64,000 nt of DNA, from contig JAFBAO010000069.1 in assembly GCA_019247715.1 (NCBI GenBank), forward strand, positions 1 to 64,000, written 5' to 3'. This stretch comes from Caulobacteraceae bacterium. Lineage in GTDB: Bacteria > Pseudomonadota > Alphaproteobacteria > Caulobacterales > Caulobacteraceae. Both the position numbers and the translations under genes were made by a program. Each line of letters opens with the position of its first letter. Position 1 is the first letter of the stretch. Under the pieces are notes generated by a model that saw nothing but the letters and a program-made list of their open reading frames with translations, was not told the origin of the DNA and ran no database searches. This document shows positions 1-12,492 of the stretch, piece by piece.

Positions 1-975
1 GCCGTCGTACTGGGCCGCTTCCTGGACCACCGACTGGGCGTCCGGGGTCAGCACGTACTGATCGAACGGGAAGTAGACGATGAACTGCTTGGTCTCCGGC
101 GGCGGTGGGGGCGGCGGAGGCGGAGGCGGAGGCGGCGGAGGCGGCGGAGGCGGCGGGGGAGGCGGCGGAGGCGGAGGCGGAGGCGGCGCCGCGAAGGCGT
201 AGATCAGCCGCAGGTGAACCGCGTGCTCGCTGGTGTGATGATGGTCGTCGTAGCCGCCCCAGAAGGCGCCCCCGTGCCCGACCGGGATCGAATCGGAGTT
301 GTCGCCGTAGTCCGTGTAGCGGTACTCGACGCCGATCCGCAGGTGAGGATCCAGAGCCACATCGGCGCCGCCCCCGGCCGTCCAGCCCCAAAGGGTGTGA
401 CTGAAGGAGGCGACCCCACCGGGCACGGCCACGCCCGCCGGGGCGAGGTTGACCGGGAACACGGTCCCTGCGCCAGACGCGTAGCTGGTCTTCAACTGGC
501 TGAAGGCGCCGCCGCCCGTGCCATAGACGAGCACGTTGCCGAACGCGTAGCCCACCCGCAGGCGCGCCGAGGCCTGCCAGTTCATCCTCGAACTGTAGCT
601 GTAGGCGCTCGGGAAGCAGCCGCCGGGCGCCGCGTTGCCTGCCCCAAGGTCTTCCGTGAGGCAGCTCGATGAGCGCGAAAAGCCGAGGTATTCGCCGTCG
701 CCCTCAAGGCCGGCGACCCAGGGACCGTTTGTCCAGTTGTAGCCGATGAGCCCGCCTCCCGCGATGGCGGCGCGCTTGAGCGTAGCGTGACCGGTCGCGG
801 GCGGCGCGAAGGTGTTGGTCGACTCGCTGATCTTGTCGTTGACCCAGGCGCCGCCGACTTCTGCGCCGATGTAGAAGCCGCCCCAGTCGACGGCTTCCGG
901 TTGCGCCATCGCCGGCGTCGTCATGGCGCCGAGCGCCCCGACCAGAGCTGCGCCGGCCAAGAGTTTCATTTTCAT
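1..975 (-). CDS. OmpA-family outer-membrane protein, 3' end cut by window edge
   Basis: This is an outer-membrane beta-barrel porin with a periplasmic peptidoglycan-binding domain, read in one open frame from the ATG at 975 to the window edge (325 codons visible). Residues 1-24 form a signal peptide ending in AMA-Q. An opacity-type barrel follows, rich in aromatic/Gly strands such as GGFYIGAEVGGAW and ending in LRLIYAF. Next comes an uninterrupted run of 30 prolines (97-186), then the start of an OmpA C-terminal domain (FIVYFPFDQ, LTPDAQ). A purine-rich AAGGAAGGA lies just upstream of the ATG and supports this start. The rest of the OmpA domain lies outside the window. The long glycine/alanine-rich frame on the opposite strand is only the mirror of the proline tract. 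Confidence 0.9.
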   Translation of the reverse strand, partial: MKMKLLAGAALVGALGAMTTPAMAQPEAVDWGGFYIGAEVGGAWVNDKISESTNTFAPPATGHATLKRAAIAGGGLIGYNWTNGPWVAGLEGDGEYLGFSRSSSCLTEDLGAGNAAPGGCFPSAYSYSSRMNWQASARLRVGYAFGNVLVYGTGGGAFSQLKTSYASGAGTVFPVNLAPAGVAVPGGVASFSHTLWGWTAGGGADVALDPHLRIGVEYRYTDYGDNSDSIPVGHGGAFWGGYDDHHHTSEHAVHLRLIYAFAAPPPPPPPPPPPPPPPPPPPPPPPPPPPPPPETKQFIVYFPFDQYVLTPDAQSVVQEAAQYDG

Positions 976-1320
976 TTAGAAGTCCTTCCTTGCCCTCTTA
1001 GGTCGAACATATCGAGCGGCGTTATACCAAGCCGTCGTACGCGTGTAAGTGACGGCCCGGACACACCCGGCGACAATCCGCCCCGCATTGGTCGAGAAAA
1101 CGTCCCTTGCCAGACCGTCCCGAAAGGAGACGACCCAAGCCCTGCAGGACACGCGACACCGCACTCTCCTGGGGGGCGAACCCTCAAGTCGCGCGCATGC
1201 CGGGCGTGTCGAAGGAACATTCCCCTCCCTCTCAAGCGACGCCTGAACGCCGGCGCAATTCGCCAGCCGCTGTTTAGTTCCCGCATGAGCTCAAAGGCCA
1301 AGCTTTTTTTTAAGTTCCTT
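976..1320. other. Gene-free interval between the TPR gene and the OmpA gene
   Basis: About 345 bp lack a convincing gene. The promoter-proximal part (976-1049) belongs to the OmpA gene. A small hairpin with a GAAA loop and one bulge lies at 1116-1132. The interval also holds a run of eight T at 1304-1311, unusual in such GC-rich DNA, preceded only by a weak 5-bp stem. The 109-codon minus-strand frame and the 65-codon plus-strand frame have Arg-rich composition and no recognisable family, and I treat both as chance. I see no clear terminator for the TPR gene. Confidence 0.5.
1021..1049 (-). promoter_or_regulatory. Candidate sigma70-type promoter of the OmpA-family gene
   Basis: Read on the minus strand, CTTACA (1044-1049) and TATAAC (1021-1026) are separated by 17 bp. 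The -10 matches the consensus at 5 of 6 positions and the -35 at 4 of 6. This would start transcription about 40 nt before the ATG at 975, which suits a strongly expressed porin. It is a by-eye match only. Confidence 0.45.
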
Positions 1321-2190
1321 CTAACGCGGGCTCGGATTTTGGCCGCTCGCGGCGCTGAGCGCCTGCCAGGATCGGCTGGAGCTGGGCCCGGCGTCGGCCC
1401 TCAGGTAGGCAAGGTTGTTTTCGACCGCCTCCGGCGGCAGATCATCCCGCGCCAGGCGCTCGGCCTCGTCGAGCCGTCCCTCGAGGCCCAGCACCAGCGC
1501 CAGGTTCTGCCGTTCCTGAGCGCTCGCACCGGGGAGCGAGGCGGCCCTGCGCAGAAGCGGCTCGGCCTGGGCGCCGTCGCCATGGGCGGCATAGAACATG
1601 CCGAGATTGGTGAGGGTGGCCGGGTTGTCCGGCGCCAGCGCCAGAGCCTTCTGCAGGTCCGCGAGCGCCTCGTCGTTCCGGTTGGACTGCTCCAGCGCCA
1701 GCGCCAGGAGCGTGACTGGCCGCCAGTCGCGCGGCGCCAGCGCCTGCGCGCGCCTGGCCCCGTCGATGGCGTAGAAACCCTGATTGCCCGCCACGCGCGC
1801 CCGGGCGCTTTCCAGCAACGCCTCCAGATTCTTCGGCTGAACCACCAGGACCTGGTCGGCGGCGGCGGCCGCCTCGTCATACCGCTGCAGGGCCCGCAGC
1901 GCCTTGGCCAGCTTCACGCCCGCCTCGGCGTCGGCGGGATCGAGGTCGAACTCGCGCGCCCAGAAGGCGGCCTGGGCGAGCGGGTCCAGGCGATCGGCCT
2001 CGGCGCGCACCTGCGGGCTCGCCTTGCGGGGCGGAGCGGGCCGGGCCGCGCGCGCCGGAGCGGTCGGCGCGGCCATGGCCGGCTGCGCCGCGCGGCCGGC
2101 CGGGAGCGTGGCCGAAGGGGCCGCGACCGCGCCGGCGGCCACGGCGCCCAGGGCAGCCACGGTTGCGAGAAAGACCAGCTTGCGACACAT
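1321..2190 (-). CDS. TadD-like tetratricopeptide repeat protein, secreted
   Basis: The 289-residue protein opens with a signal peptide (MCRKLVFLATVAALGAVAAG, with alanine-rich continuation) and a Pro/Ala linker. TPR-type helices fill roughly residues 75-275: for example, the helices around residues 95-115 and 165-200 show the small-large spacing of the repeat (LQKALALAPDNPATLTNLG). The C-terminal LARDDLPPEAVENNLAYLRA matches the ending seen in TadD-like Flp-pilus lipoproteins, but no tad/cpa genes are nearby, so a pilus role is only a possibility. TPR proteins act as scaffolds, and no enzymatic motif is present. It points the same way as the OmpA gene, 345 bp upstream of it. Confidence 0.75.
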   Translation of the reverse strand: MCRKLVFLATVAALGAVAAGAVAAPSATLPAGRAAQPAMAAPTAPARAARPAPPRKASPQVRAEADRLDPLAQAAFWAREFDLDPADAEAGVKLAKALRALQRYDEAAAAADQVLVVQPKNLEALLESARARVAGNQGFYAIDGARRAQALAPRDWRPVTLLALALEQSNRNDEALADLQKALALAPDNPATLTNLGMFYAAHGDGAQAEPLLRRAASLPGASAQERQNLALVLGLEGRLDEAERLARDDLPPEAVENNLAYLRADAGPSSSRSWQALSAASGQNPSPR

Positions 2191-2287
2191 GGATGAACCG
2201 CCTTGTCGTTCTTCGGCCGCCAGTGTCGGCGGCGAGCGTCAAGGAAGCGTTAAGCATAACCCCGCCCCACATCCCGCGAGCCCCGCC

Positions 2288-3673
<1,386 letters not shown>

Positions 3674-3762
3674 GCCGCCCTCCCTATCCGGACCGGCGAC
3701 TGGACTTGAGCCTGCCGACGCGCCCATCCTGCAGCGCAGGACATCACGGAGTTTCGCCGGCC

Positions 3763-4983
3763 ATGAGCCTCATCCCTTCCAAGACCTGGACGGCGGTCGG
3801 CGAGGCCCTCTTGGCGGACGCCATCCACCTGCGCCGGGCGATCCATGGCGAGCCCGAGCTCGGACTCGACACCCCGAAGACCACCGCCAAGGTGAAGGCC
3901 GCGCTCGCCGGCCTGCCGCTGGAGATCCGCGAGGGATCCTCGACCAGCGGCCTCGTGGCCGTGCTGCACGGAGCGCCGGGGCCGCGGGTGCTGTTACGCG
4001 GCGACATGGACGCGCTGCCGCTGATCGAGGACACCGGCCTGCCCTTCGCTTCCAGGGTTCCCGGGGCCATGCACGCCTGCGGCCACGACGCCCATGTCGC
4101 CATGCTGGTGGCCGCGGCGCGCGCCCTCTGCGCCCAGCGCGAGAGCCTGGCGGGCTCGGTGATGTTCATGTTCCAGCCCGGCGAGGAGGGCTGGCACGGG
4201 GCGAGGTTCATGCTGGCGGATGGGCTGCTCGACCCGCTTCCGGACGCGGCCTTCGCGCTGCACATCAGTCCGACCATGCGCCACGGCGTGATCGCCAGCC
4301 GCGCGGGAGCGCTGCTGGCCGCGTCCGACAAGCTTCACATCGAGGTCAAGGGACGGGGCGGTCACGCCTCCATGCCCCATGACGCCCTCGACCCGGTCCC
4401 GATCGCCTGCGAGATCGTCCTGGCGCTGCAGACCATGGTGACGCGGCGCACCTCGGTCTTCGATCCGGCGGTGATCAGCGTTCCCCAGATCGAGGCAGGG
4501 GGCGCGGACAACGTGATCCCCGAGACGGTGAAGCTCTGGGGCACGATCCGCACGCTTTCGGAGCGCACCCGCAAACTCGTCCACGAGGCGATCGAGGGGC
4601 TCGTCCACGGCATCGCCGCCGCCCACGGCGCGGAAGCGGAGCTGGAGATTCGGCAGGGTTTCCCGGTGACCGTCTGCGACGGCCGGGTCGTCGACCTCGT
4701 CGAGCTGGCCGCCCGCACCTTGTTCGGCGACCAGGGCTGGATCCGGATGCCGAACCCGGTCATGGGCGCCGAAGACTTCGCCTATGTGCTGCAGAAGGTC
4801 CCGGGCGCCATGGCCTGGCTCGGCGCGGCCGGGCCGGACGCCGACTTGCGTCATTGCTGCGCCCTCCACTCCAACCACATGGTCATCGACGAGCAGGTGA
4901 TGGCCCGCGGCATCGCCATGCACTGCGCCATGGCCGAGGCCATGTTGGCCGCCGCGCCGTTGTCGCCCGATCCGGCCGCTTGA
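3763..4983 (+). CDS. M20 family amidohydrolase/peptidase
   Basis: The 406-residue protein belongs to the M20D amidohydrolases (hippurate hydrolase, N-acyl-amino-acid deacylase and IAA-amidohydrolase types), which cleave N-acyl amino acids using metal ions. RGDMDALPL (79-87), HACGHDAHVAML (104-115) with the Cys106 ligand typical of this subfamily, and the Glu pair at 141-142 (QPGEEG) are all visible. The dimerisation 'lid' domain spans roughly 190-300 (GRGGHASMPHDALDPV at its start). ATG 3763 is chosen because it starts at the usual family N-terminus; upstream codons are not protein-like. The exact substrate cannot be told from sequence. Confidence 0.88.
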   Translation: MSLIPSKTWTAVGEALLADAIHLRRAIHGEPELGLDTPKTTAKVKAALAGLPLEIREGSSTSGLVAVLHGAPGPRVLLRGDMDALPLIEDTGLPFASRVPGAMHACGHDAHVAMLVAAARALCAQRESLAGSVMFMFQPGEEGWHGARFMLADGLLDPLPDAAFALHISPTMRHGVIASRAGALLAASDKLHIEVKGRGGHASMPHDALDPVPIACEIVLALQTMVTRRTSVFDPAVISVPQIEAGGADNVIPETVKLWGTIRTLSERTRKLVHEAIEGLVHGIAAAHGAEAELEIRQGFPVTVCDGRVVDLVELAARTLFGDQGWIRMPNPVMGAEDFAYVLQKVPGAMAWLGAAGPDADLRHCCALHSNHMVIDEQVMARGIAMHCAMAEAMLAAAPLSPDPAA

Positions 4984-5102
4984 CGCGTTCGGCGGCGCCG
5001 GTCTAAAGGCCGCCCGCTCCGAATTTCACCCGGGGTGTCCCGCCGCCGAGCCCCTGTCGAAGGGCGGTCGGGAGTCGCCCGGCAGGGCGGAAGATCGCAC
5101 CC

Positions 5103-6389
5103 ATGGCAAATGTGACGGTGGTCGGCGCCCAGTGGGGCGACGAGGGAAAGGGCAAGCTCGTCGACTGGCTTTCCAGCCGCGCCGACGTCGTGGCCCGGTT
5201 CCAGGGCGGCCACAACGCCGGCCACACCCTGGTGGTCGGCGACCAGACCTACAAGCTCTCCCTGCTCCCGTCCGGGGTCGTCCAGGGCAAGCTTTCGGTG
5301 ATCGGCAACGGCGTGGTCGTCGATCCATGGCACCTGCTGGAGGAGATCGAGCGCCTCGGCGGCCAGGGCGTGACCGTCACCCCCGAGCTGCTGGCGCTGG
5401 CCGACAACGCGGCCCTCATCCTGCCGCTGCACCGCGATCTGGACGTTGCACGCGAGGCCGCCTCGGCCAGCAAGATCGGCACCACCGGACGGGGCATCGG
5501 GCCGGCCTACGAGGACAAGGTCGGCCGCCGGGCGATCCGGGTGGCGGACCTTTCCGACTGCGAGGCGCTGAAGGCGAAGATCGACCGCCTGCTCGCGCAC
5601 CACGAGCCCCTGCGGCGGGGCCTCGGTCTGCCGAGCGCGGCGCCGGCCGCGATGCTCGCCGAGCTCGAGGCGGTCGCCCCGAAGATCCTGCCCTTCGCCA
5701 AGCCCGCCTGGCGGGTCCTTGGAGAGGCGGTCAAGGCCGGCCGCCGGGTGCTCTTCGAGGGCGCGCAAGGGGCGCTGCTGGACGTGGACCACGGCACCTA
5801 CCCCTTCGTGACCTCCTCCAACACCGTGGCCGGGCAGGCGGCGGCCGGGTCGGGGCTGGGGCCGAAGGGCGCGGGCTACGTGCTCGGGATCGTCAAGGCC
5901 TACACCACGCGCGTGGGCGAGGGCCCGTTCCCCACCGAGCTTCACGACGAGGTCGGACGCCATCTGCTGGAAGTCGGCCGAGAGCTCGGCACGGTCACCG
6001 GCCGGGTCCGTCGCTGCGGCTGGTTCGACGCGGTGCTCGTGCGCCAGTCGGTGGCGCTGAGCGGCATCGAGGGCATCGCCCTTACCAAGCTTGACGTCCT
6101 CGACGGACTGACATCCCTCAGGATCTGCGTCGGCTACGAGTCCGAGGGCGCCCGCCTGGACTACCTGCCCGCCGGACTGAAGGCGCAGGGCGCCGTCCGG
6201 CCGGTCTACGAAGAGATCGAGGGCTGGACCGAGAGCACGCGCGGAGCCCGCTCGTTCCGGGACCTGCCGGCCGCCGCGGTCAAGTACGTGCGGCGGATCG
6301 AGGAACTGATCGGCGCGCCCGTTGCCCTGGTCTCCACCAGCCCCCAGCGTGAGGACACGATCCTGATGCGGGACCCGTTCCAGGACTGA
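5103..6389 (+). CDS. purA: Adenylosuccinate synthetase
   Basis: PurA joins IMP and aspartate using GTP to form adenylosuccinate, the first committed step to AMP. The protein is 428 residues, the normal bacterial length. The GTP-binding loop [14 protein letters not shown] begins at residue 8, with catalytic D13, and catalytic H41 lies in NAGHTLVVG. Further family blocks include [13 protein letters not shown] and [13 protein letters not shown]. The ATG at 5103 gives the canonical [15 protein letters not shown] start. It is followed after about 100 bp by a receiver-like gene on the same strand. Confidence 0.98.
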   Translation: MANVTVVGAQWGDEGKGKLVDWLSSRADVVARFQGGHNAGHTLVVGDQTYKLSLLPSGVVQGKLSVIGNGVVVDPWHLLEEIERLGGQGVTVTPELLALADNAALILPLHRDLDVAREAASASKIGTTGRGIGPAYEDKVGRRAIRVADLSDCEALKAKIDRLLAHHEPLRRGLGLPSAAPAAMLAELEAVAPKILPFAKPAWRVLGEAVKAGRRVLFEGAQGALLDVDHGTYPFVTSSNTVAGQAAAGSGLGPKGAGYVLGIVKAYTTRVGEGPFPTELHDEVGRHLLEVGRELGTVTGRVRRCGWFDAVLVRQSVALSGIEGIALTKLDVLDGLTSLRICVGYESEGARLDYLPAGLKAQGAVRPVYEEIEGWTESTRGARSFRDLPAAAVKYVRRIEELIGAPVALVSTSPQREDTILMRDPFQD

Positions 6390-6491
6390 CCGCGGCCCGG
6401 AGAGGGGGTCCGCCGCGTCAAGCCGGTGTTTACCATCGCAGGCCCACATATCGGCGTTACAGAATTCCACCAGCCGCAGGAAGCCGCCCGG

Positions 6492-7304
6492 GTGTTCGTC
6501 GCCGATCCGAAAATGCTGCAGCGCATCGGGGCCCGGATGCAGCGGGTTCTGATCGTCGACCCGCTGCCCGCCGGCGCCAAGCTGCTGTCCGAATTGCTTC
6601 GCGACGTCTGCCACTGCCAGATCTGGACGGCGACGGATCACGACCGCGGCCTCATCCTCGCCGAGCGCGTGGATCCGCACATCGTCTTCGTCGAGCAATG
6701 CGCCGGCGTGGACGGCGCCGCCTTCACCCGAGCCTTGCGACGGAGCGAATTCGCCTGCCGACGGGCGCCGGTGATCCTCATCTGCTCCGAGGCGACCGCC
6801 TCGGCGATCATCGAGGCCCGCGACGCGGGGGTGCACGAGTTCCTGCGCAAGCCGTTCACGATCAAGGATCTCATGCGCCGGCTCGAGGCGGTGACGCTGC
6901 GGCGGCGCGACTGGATCGAGGGGATCGCCTATGTCGGGCCCGACCGGCGGCGGTTCAATTCCGGCGACTACGCCGGCCCCTTGAAGCGTCGCGTCGACCA
7001 CTCGACCACAGGGGACGATGCGCGGCTGGTGCAGGCCGTCCGGATCCTTAAGGCGGCGCTGGAGGCGGTGGACCGCGATCCACGCCAGGCCCTGCGCTCC
7101 ATGCTCGCCCAGGCCGAAGAGCTGGCCGGCGTGGCCAAGGCGAAATCGGATTCGGGATTGCGGGCCACGGCGCATGCTTTGAGCCAGCGTCTGGCGGGGA
7201 CCGATCCGCTGCGGCTGCGCGCTGCGGAGATCGAGCCTTTGGTCGCCAGCCTGTGGAGCTACCTGCCGGCCGACGATTCCATGGGCTGCTCGGCGGCGGC
7301 TTGA
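6492..7304 (+). CDS. Receiver-domain protein with Glu at the phosphorylation site
   Basis: The N-terminal half folds as a response-regulator receiver: VLIVD for strand 1, PHIVFVEQ for strand 3, APVILICSEA for strand 4 and EFLRKPF with the conserved Lys for strand 5. The phosphoacceptor Asp at the end of strand 3 is replaced by Glu (residue 68 with this start), and the usual acidic pair is reduced to one Asp followed by Pro, so normal phosphorylation looks unlikely. The C-terminal half (YVGPDRRRF onward, then a helical region) has no DNA-binding motif I recognise. GTG 6492 is preferred because AGGAAG lies 8 nt upstream; GTG 6426 and ATG 6513 are alternatives. The partner is unknown. Confidence 0.75.
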   Translation: MFVADPKMLQRIGARMQRVLIVDPLPAGAKLLSELLRDVCHCQIWTATDHDRGLILAERVDPHIVFVEQCAGVDGAAFTRALRRSEFACRRAPVILICSEATASAIIEARDAGVHEFLRKPFTIKDLMRRLEAVTLRRRDWIEGIAYVGPDRRRFNSGDYAGPLKRRVDHSTTGDDARLVQAVRILKAALEAVDRDPRQALRSMLAQAEELAGVAKAKSDSGLRATAHALSQRLAGTDPLRLRAAEIEPLVASLWSYLPADDSMGCSAAA

Positions 7305-7330
7305 CGGCCCTCACAGGCCTTGGCGGGCCG
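7305..7330. terminator. Possible bidirectional stem between the receiver gene and murI
   Basis: CGGCCC (7305-7310) and GGGCCG (7325-7330) form a 6-bp dyad with AGGCCT palindromic in the loop. It sits in the 31-bp gap between two convergent stop codons. There is no T-run on either side, so a classical intrinsic terminator is not shown. Confidence 0.25.
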
Positions 7331-7335
7331 CGAGC

Positions 7336-8187
7336 CTAAGCCGCCTCGAAAGTCAGCGGCTCGCCCCAGAACCGCTCGGCCAACCCGTTCTGGAGCCCAG
7401 GCGCGCCGGTGGTCAGGAAGCGTCTGACGCCGGCGCGGCCCGGATCGTACTCCGGATGCCGTCCCAGATAGCGCTCCACCGCCTCGGCGGTGGCGCCCGG
7501 CTGGTGGATCAGCGAAGTGGCCTGGGGAAGCGCCGCGCGGAACAGCCCGGCGATGATCTCGTAGTGGGTGCAGCCGAGAATGGCGCGGTCGGGCGGGCGC
7601 CCGATGCGACGCTCGAGGGCCGCGACATGGGTCTCGACGATCGGCTGCAAGGTCGCATCGGACTCACCTGCCTCGATCAGCTTGGCGAGGGTGGGGCAAG
7701 GCTCGGAGAAGACCGCGAAGGCCTCGCTTCGCTTGTCGATCTCGATTTCGTAGACGCGGCTCGTCGCGGTCGCCGGGGTGGAGAAGACGCCGAGCACCTC
7801 GAGGCGCTCGCGCCGCTCGCCGCGGACCTCCAACTCCTGGGCCCAGGGCACCCCGGTCGCGGCCTCGATCGTCGGGACGATGAGCCCGAGCACGTTCACC
7901 GGCCTTCCAAGATCGCGCCGGAAACCGGGCAACCAGGTCTGCTGCAGGCGCCGCAGCGCCACCGCCGCGGCGGTGTTGCAGGCGAGGATCACCACGTCGC
8001 ACCCTTGAGCAAACAGGCGCTCGCAGCCGGCGCGGGTGAGCTTGACGATCTCCTCGCCCGGCCGCCCGCCGTAAGGGCTGTTCGCCTGGTCGGCCAGATA
8101 GACGAAATCCGCCTGCGGCAGGCGTCGGACCAGGGCATGGTGCACCGTCAGGCCCCCGATCCCCGAATCGAACACCCCGATCGCCAT
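7336..8187 (-). CDS. murI: Glutamate racemase
   Basis: MurI makes D-glutamate for peptidoglycan by cofactor-independent two-base racemisation. The 283-residue protein starts with the family signature IGVFDSGIGGLTV. The two catalytic cysteines are visible: C70 in LACNTAAAV and C206 in LGCTHYEII. YLADQANSPYGGRP is the usual substrate-loop block. The start at 8187 fits the family exactly. It lies downstream of the DUF1223 gene on the same strand with a 46-bp gap, and meets the receiver gene tail to tail. Confidence 0.97.
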   Translation of the reverse strand: MAIGVFDSGIGGLTVHHALVRRLPQADFVYLADQANSPYGGRPGEEIVKLTRAGCERLFAQGCDVVILACNTAAAVALRRLQQTWLPGFRRDLGRPVNVLGLIVPTIEAATGVPWAQELEVRGERRERLEVLGVFSTPATATSRVYEIEIDKRSEAFAVFSEPCPTLAKLIEAGESDATLQPIVETHVAALERRIGRPPDRAILGCTHYEIIAGLFRAALPQATSLIHQPGATAEAVERYLGRHPEYDPGRAGVRRFLTTGAPGLQNGLAERFWGEPLTFEAA

Positions 8188-8233
8188 GCCGGCGGTTTAC
8201 CCGCCGCCGGCGCCTTGGTCCATGCGACCGGAG

Positions 8234-8938
8234 CTACGGCGTCTGGCCGCGCAGGTCCGCGAGGATTCGGCCGCCCTCTCGCCCCTGGAGAAGGAAGACT
8301 TCCTCCAGGCCCTCCTGGGACGCAGGCGGGATCTTCAGCAGCACCGGCTTGCCGCTCCAGGCCCCGAGCCGGACGATCTCCACCACGACGTTGCGCTCGG
8401 TCACGGTCTTGCCCCGGTTGTCGCCGTCCTTGACCTCGACCTCCTGCTGGCGCGGATCGAAGCGCACGAGCCATACCTCCGCGCCGCCCTTCGGGCGCGG
8501 GCCGGAGCCCACTGCGAGCCGACTATCCGGTCGACGGCGCATTTCGGGCGGATCCACACGCTCGCGCCGGGCGGCCCGGATCAGCCGGTCCACGTCGCCC
8601 CCTTGCACCGCCGCCGTCTGGGCGCGGCCGTCCACGATCACCTGAGGCGTGTAGACTTCAGCGACGCCGAGGCGGTGGGCGTAGGCGCGCTGCCGATCGG
8701 CGAATTCCGGCTTGGCGAAGGTGTCCTTCCACCCGAGGTAGTCCCAGTAGTCCACCGAATAGGTGAGGGCGATCACGCCGTTGTCGTCGGCCAGGCGCGC
8801 CACATAGGCGTCGGCCTTGTCGCAGGAAGAGCAGCCCTGGGCGGTGAACAGCTCGACCACCACCGGCGGGCGTGCGCAAGCCGCCGACGCCGAGATCGCC
8901 GAACCGGCGAGCGCGAGCGCAAGGACACCCCATTTCAT
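8234..8938 (-). CDS. DUF1223 secreted thioredoxin-like protein
   Basis: The 234-residue protein begins with a signal peptide (MKWGVLALALAGSAISASA) and continues with VVVELFTAQGCSSCDKAD, the signature of DUF1223. This family has a thioredoxin-like fold and a CxxC pair, here C36 and C39. It therefore probably acts on thiols in the periplasm, but the family has no firmly assigned substrate. The frame stays open to a GTG at 8980, 14 codons further upstream. I prefer ATG 8938 because it places the signal peptide at the N-terminus, although no strong ribosome site is seen there. The gene lies between acnA and murI, on the same strand. Confidence 0.8.
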   Translation of the reverse strand: MKWGVLALALAGSAISASAACARPPVVVELFTAQGCSSCDKADAYVARLADDNGVIALTYSVDYWDYLGWKDTFAKPEFADRQRAYAHRLGVAEVYTPQVIVDGRAQTAAVQGGDVDRLIRAARRERVDPPEMRRRPDSRLAVGSGPRPKGGAEVWLVRFDPRQQEVEVKDGDNRGKTVTERNVVVEIVRLGAWSGKPVLLKIPPASQEGLEEVFLLQGREGGRILADLRGQTP

Positions 8939-8993
8939 CGGCCGGGGTATTAGTCGCAGTTGCTCGCGCTGGCGGTTCACTAAGCCGTGAGCT

Positions 8994-11684
<2,691 letters not shown>

Positions 11685-11747
11685 GCGAGGGTCCTTCCCT
11701 GTTCAAGGCCGCCCCAAACTCGATACCGGGATCGCGCGCTGATAAGA

Positions 11748-11766
11748 CCGGACACACAGCGTCCGG
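11748..11766. promoter_or_regulatory. Dyad CCGGAC-N7-GTCCGG upstream of acnA
   Basis: A perfect 6-bp inverted repeat with a 7-base centre lies about 65 bp before the acnA start, in the acnA/ccmA divergent interval. It could be a protein-binding dyad or a leader hairpin for acnA. The sequence alone does not say which. Confidence 0.3.
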
Positions 11767-11860
11767 CCCAGCGCCGCGCAGGGGCCGAAACGGCGTCCCG
11801 GACGCGGCCGCGGGCTTCATAGCCTCGAGGTTGAGCGCCGTCCATGCGGGGCGCCTAAAA

Positions 11861-11876
11861 GCCTGGCCGCCCAGGC
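11861..11876 (+). promoter_or_regulatory. ccmA: Hairpin abutting the ccmA start codon
   Basis: GCCTGG (11861-11866) and CCAGGC (11871-11876) form a perfect 6-bp stem with a CCGC loop, ending one base before the ccmA ATG. No other ribosome-binding purine run is seen close by, so the stem may limit initiation. Short GC stems are frequent by chance in this genome. Confidence 0.3.
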
Positions 11877-11877
11877 G

Positions 11878-12492
11878 ATGATCGCACGCCTGGCGATCGA
11901 GGATCTGGAGGTTCGCCGTGGAGACCGGCCGTTGTTCCGGGGCTTCGGGCTGGAGCTCGCGGCCGGCGAGGCGGCGGCCCTCACCGGCGCGAACGGCGCC
12001 GGCAAGACCAGCCTTCTGCGGACCGTCGCCGGCTTCATCGCCCCGGCGCGCGGGCGGGTGGCGTTCGCGGGGCCGGCGGGCCCCCTGGACGAGGACGAGG
12101 CCCGCGGCCGCGACGTCCATCTCGTAGGACACCAGGAAGGATTGAAGAGCGCCCGCTCGGCGCGCAGCGAGCTGCTCTTCCAGGCGGCCTGGACCGGCGG
12201 GAGCCAGGCGAGCGCGCTGGCGGCGGCCGGGGAGCTGGGGCTCACGCCCCTGCTCGACCTGGAAGTCCGTCGCCTTTCGGCCGGCCAGCGACGGCGCCTG
12301 GCCCTGGCTCGGCTGCTGGCCAGCCCCCGGTCCCTCTGGCTGCTGGACGAGCCGCTGGCGCCCCTGGACGCGCGCCACAGGGAGCTCTTCGGCGAGGCCA
12401 TGCAGCGGCACCTCCTCGGCGGCGGCCTGATCCTGGCGGCCGTGCACGATCCGCTTCCGATCCCGGCTCGAACGGCGCCGCTTCCCGCATGA
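11878..12492 (+). CDS. ccmA: Haem exporter ABC ATPase CcmA
   Basis: CcmA is the ATPase of the CcmABCD complex that releases haem-loaded CcmE during cytochrome c maturation. The 204 residues carry Walker A (GANGAGKT, 37-44), the ABC signature LSAGQ (133-137) and Walker B ending in DEP (157-159). The normal small size of CcmA is kept. ATG 11878 starts a typical [13 protein letters not shown]-terminus, although the ribosome site is hidden in a hairpin. It is the first gene of the ccm run, and its stop overlaps the ccmB start by 4 bp (ATGA). Confidence 0.95.
   Translation: MIARLAIEDLEVRRGDRPLFRGFGLELAAGEAAALTGANGAGKTSLLRTVAGFIAPARGRVAFAGPAGPLDEDEARGRDVHLVGHQEGLKSARSARSELLFQAAWTGGSQASALAAAGELGLTPLLDLEVRRLSAGQRRRLALARLLASPRSLWLLDEPLAPLDARHRELFGEAMQRHLLGGGLILAAVHDPLPIPARTAPLPA

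Noticed and set aside
105..404. Glu/Ala-rich plus-strand frame in the OmpA gene
   Set aside because: It is only the reverse reading of the proline tract and barrel codons.
972..1301. 109-codon minus-strand frame in the gap before the OmpA gene
   Set aside because: Arg-rich, no ribosome site, no family, and it covers the likely OmpA promoter.
1264..1311. T8 run with a weak stem as a terminator
   Set aside because: No plus-strand gene lies upstream, and the stem has only 5 bp including a wobble pair.
4851..7175. 774-codon open frame on the minus strand opposite purA and the receiver gene
   Set aside because: It is the complement of purA and its neighbour, with no recognisable motif and no start signal.
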